Shown here: piece by piece, positions 39,871 to 40,383 of the stretch
Layout of the letters: every line of letters begins with the position of its first letter
How positions within the stretch are numbered: position 1 is the first letter of the stretch
Position numbers and translations under genes: made by a program
Notes under the pieces: model-generated
Database searches by the model: none
Seen by the model: only the letters and a program-made list of their open reading frames with translations
Told to the model about the DNA's origin: nothing
Source: a virus
Direction: 5' to 3' (one strand)
Length of the DNA stretch: 40,383 bases
Virus record (IMG/VR): IMGVR_UViG_3300048836_000217
Coordinates: 1 to 40,383 of that record

Positions 39871-40280
39871 CGGCTTTTTCAATCCACGATTTGAAGTGCG
39901 GAAACATTTTAAATTACGATACAGCAGAAGGAGAAATTTTGCCTACCGTAATAGACTGGCAAGACCTTAAATGGCTTACCGAAGACCCGAAAGGATTTAA
40001 TCTTGTTCATTCGCCTATTCCATTAACCGAAGAGTGGCTTTTGAAGTTTGGATTTTCCGACAAAGACTATAAAAATGGATACATAGGTAAGGACTTTAAG
40101 AGTGGTGGAATGATACTTGATTTTGTGTTATCAAAACCATTTTCAAAAGGCGAATGGAACAACACCTATACTTTCGATTTTGAGGGTCATAGATTTAGCA
40201 AAATGGAGTTTGTCCACGAATTGCAAAATTTCTACTACTGTCTTACTGGCGTGATGCTGTCTTCCTTAGCTGACCGCTAA
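39819..40280 (+). CDS. Cassette 9 protein with a palindrome-encoded leader
   Basis: 153 residues, the longest of the array. The ATG is in the loop of palindrome J, and the frame reads through the right arm and GTT box as PASCQTAVSGS before SIHDLKCGNILNYD. The body (TEDPKGFNLVHSPIPLTEEW, then KNGYIGKDFKSGGMILDFVL) is a beta-rich protein of unknown family. The stop is the TAA of CCGCTAAC. This leader shares Val-Ser-Gly-Ser with the cassette 3 protein. Confidence 0.72.
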   Translation: MSNEVQNPASCQTAVSGSAFSIHDLKCGNILNYDTAEGEILPTVIDWQDLKWLTEDPKGFNLVHSPIPLTEEWLLKFGFSDKDYKNGYIGKDFKSGGMILDFVLSKPFSKGEWNNTYTFDFEGHRFSKMEFVHELQNFYYCLTGVMLSSLADR

Positions 40281-40383
40281 CATGTGTATAAACGCAACCA
40301 CAACCAAAACAGTTTCGTTTATACCTCTAAATGTCGTGTAAAACGAATTAACCAATCCACCCCAAAGGATTAAGCGTTTTTCT
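40257..40383. repeat. Terminal direct repeat, right copy
   Basis: Exact copy of bases 1-127. The stop of the last cassette gene lies at 40278-40280. The copy then holds the final palindrome remnant K and runs into the end of the spanin candidate gene on the minus strand (shown completely at 92-667). Confidence 0.93.
40272..40324 (+). repeat. Terminal palindrome K of the array
   Basis: Closing box of cassette 9 (GACCGCTAAC), arm GTATAAACG (40286-40294), a 21-nt loop and arm CGTTTATAC (40316-40324), a perfect 9-bp stem. No GTT box follows, so the array ends here, facing the convergent lysis operon. Its first 25 bases from 40274 are identical to the truncated element C at 37124-37148. Confidence 0.75.

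Larger units (their letters stand above)
36239..40324 (+). mobile_element. Integron-like array of small gene cassettes
   Basis: About 4 kb of plus-strand sequence with roughly eleven short unrelated genes separated by imperfect palindromes. Each palindrome has an outer box ending in AAC, an inner arm, a loop, the matching inner arm, and an outer box starting with GTT. The GTT box that opens a cassette is complementary to the AAC box that closes it: 36420/36710 (10 bp), 36838/37123 (9), 37450/37676 (9), 37725/37967 (9), 38168/38246 (10), 38371/38586 (9), 39106/39727 (14 of 15), 39861/40272 (9 of 10). This cassette-specific match is the signature of excisable integron cassettes. No recombinase is seen in the genome. 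Confidence 0.75.

Noticed and set aside
36239-40324. Canonical integron with IntI
   Set aside because: No tyrosine recombinase is present, the boxes do not keep GTTRRRY, and the wobble pattern points to the opposite strand from canonical attC. I call it integron-like only.
36239-40324. CRISPR array
   Set aside because: The palindromes differ in sequence, spacing is irregular, and the spaces are genes.
1-40383. Lysogeny module (integrase, repressor, excisionase)
   Set aside because: None recognised. The small ribbon-helix-helix protein at 27160-27294 alone is not enough to infer a prophage lifestyle.
1-40383. tRNA genes
   Set aside because: No cloverleaf with a recognisable T-arm was noticed in the non-coding gaps by eye; a dedicated scan could still find one.
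1-40383. Diversity-generating retroelement acting on the fibre genes
   Set aside because: No reverse transcriptase and no template/variable repeat pair were found.

Overview
The window is almost certainly one complete, circularly closed genome of a tailed siphovirus that infects a Bacteroidota host (probably a flavobacterium-like bacterium). Bases 1-127 are identical to bases 40257-40383, so the unique sequence is 40,256 bp and the ends are an assembly overlap. The host group is inferred from gene families (VirE/BT4734-type primase-helicase, BspA-type leucine-rich fibre, Stealth-like protein, DUF551), from start codons without Shine-Dalgarno signals, and from several close matches to the Bacteroidota promoter pattern TTTG-N19-TAnnTTTG. 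No integrase, excisionase or repressor was recognised, so a strictly lytic phage is the simpler reading.

Layout. Nearly all phage genes are on the minus strand, so read from high to low coordinates. 36.15-34.2 kb: small early genes, an SSB-like protein and its partner. 33.8-27.1 kb: primase-helicase, SF2 helicase, VRR-NUC nuclease, Dam-type methylase, a DnaA domain IV-like protein and small accessory genes. 26.9-23.1 kb: small hypothetical genes, an outer-membrane barrel protein and a PD-(D/E)XK nuclease. 23.1-21.4 kb: small and large terminase. 21.3-19.5 kb: a small gene, a plus-strand Stealth-like sugar phosphotransferase and a methyltransferase. 19.4-15.9 kb: portal, HK97-type protease and major capsid. 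15.9-12.2 kb: connector, neck and major tail proteins and chaperone-like genes. 12.2-2.4 kb: tape measure, tail tip and fibres. 2.4-0.1 kb: lysis module (membrane proteins, holin, M15 endolysin, candidate unimolecular spanin).

The region 36.24-40.3 kb is different. It is the only long plus-strand block and holds about eleven tiny unrelated genes separated by imperfect palindromes that look like integron attC sites: an outer ...AAC box, an inner arm, a loop often near 70 nt, a complementary inner arm and an outer GTT... box. The GTT box that opens each cassette is complementary to the AAC box that closes the same cassette (9-15 bp, a different sequence for each cassette). That is the hallmark of cassettes able to exist as excised circles. 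A rightward Bacteroidota-type promoter sits just before the first palindrome, several genes use the TAA of the closing TAAC as their stop, and two genes start inside the loop of the preceding palindrome and read through its GTT box as Val-Ser-Gly-Ser. Substitutions in the stems are almost all G (5' arm) opposite T (3' arm), which favours folding of the plus strand or of RNA and is unlike canonical attC, where the bottom strand is the substrate. No recombinase is encoded in this genome. This array is the best candidate for an undescribed system here.

Secondary points of interest are an attenuator- or pseudoknot-like leader in front of the primase gene, a cluster of TTCCACAT-like repeats that may be an origin, an 11-base G tract in a tail-fibre gene, an in-frame 18-bp tandem repeat in the methylase, and a second group of related palindromes at 26.1-26.9 kb.
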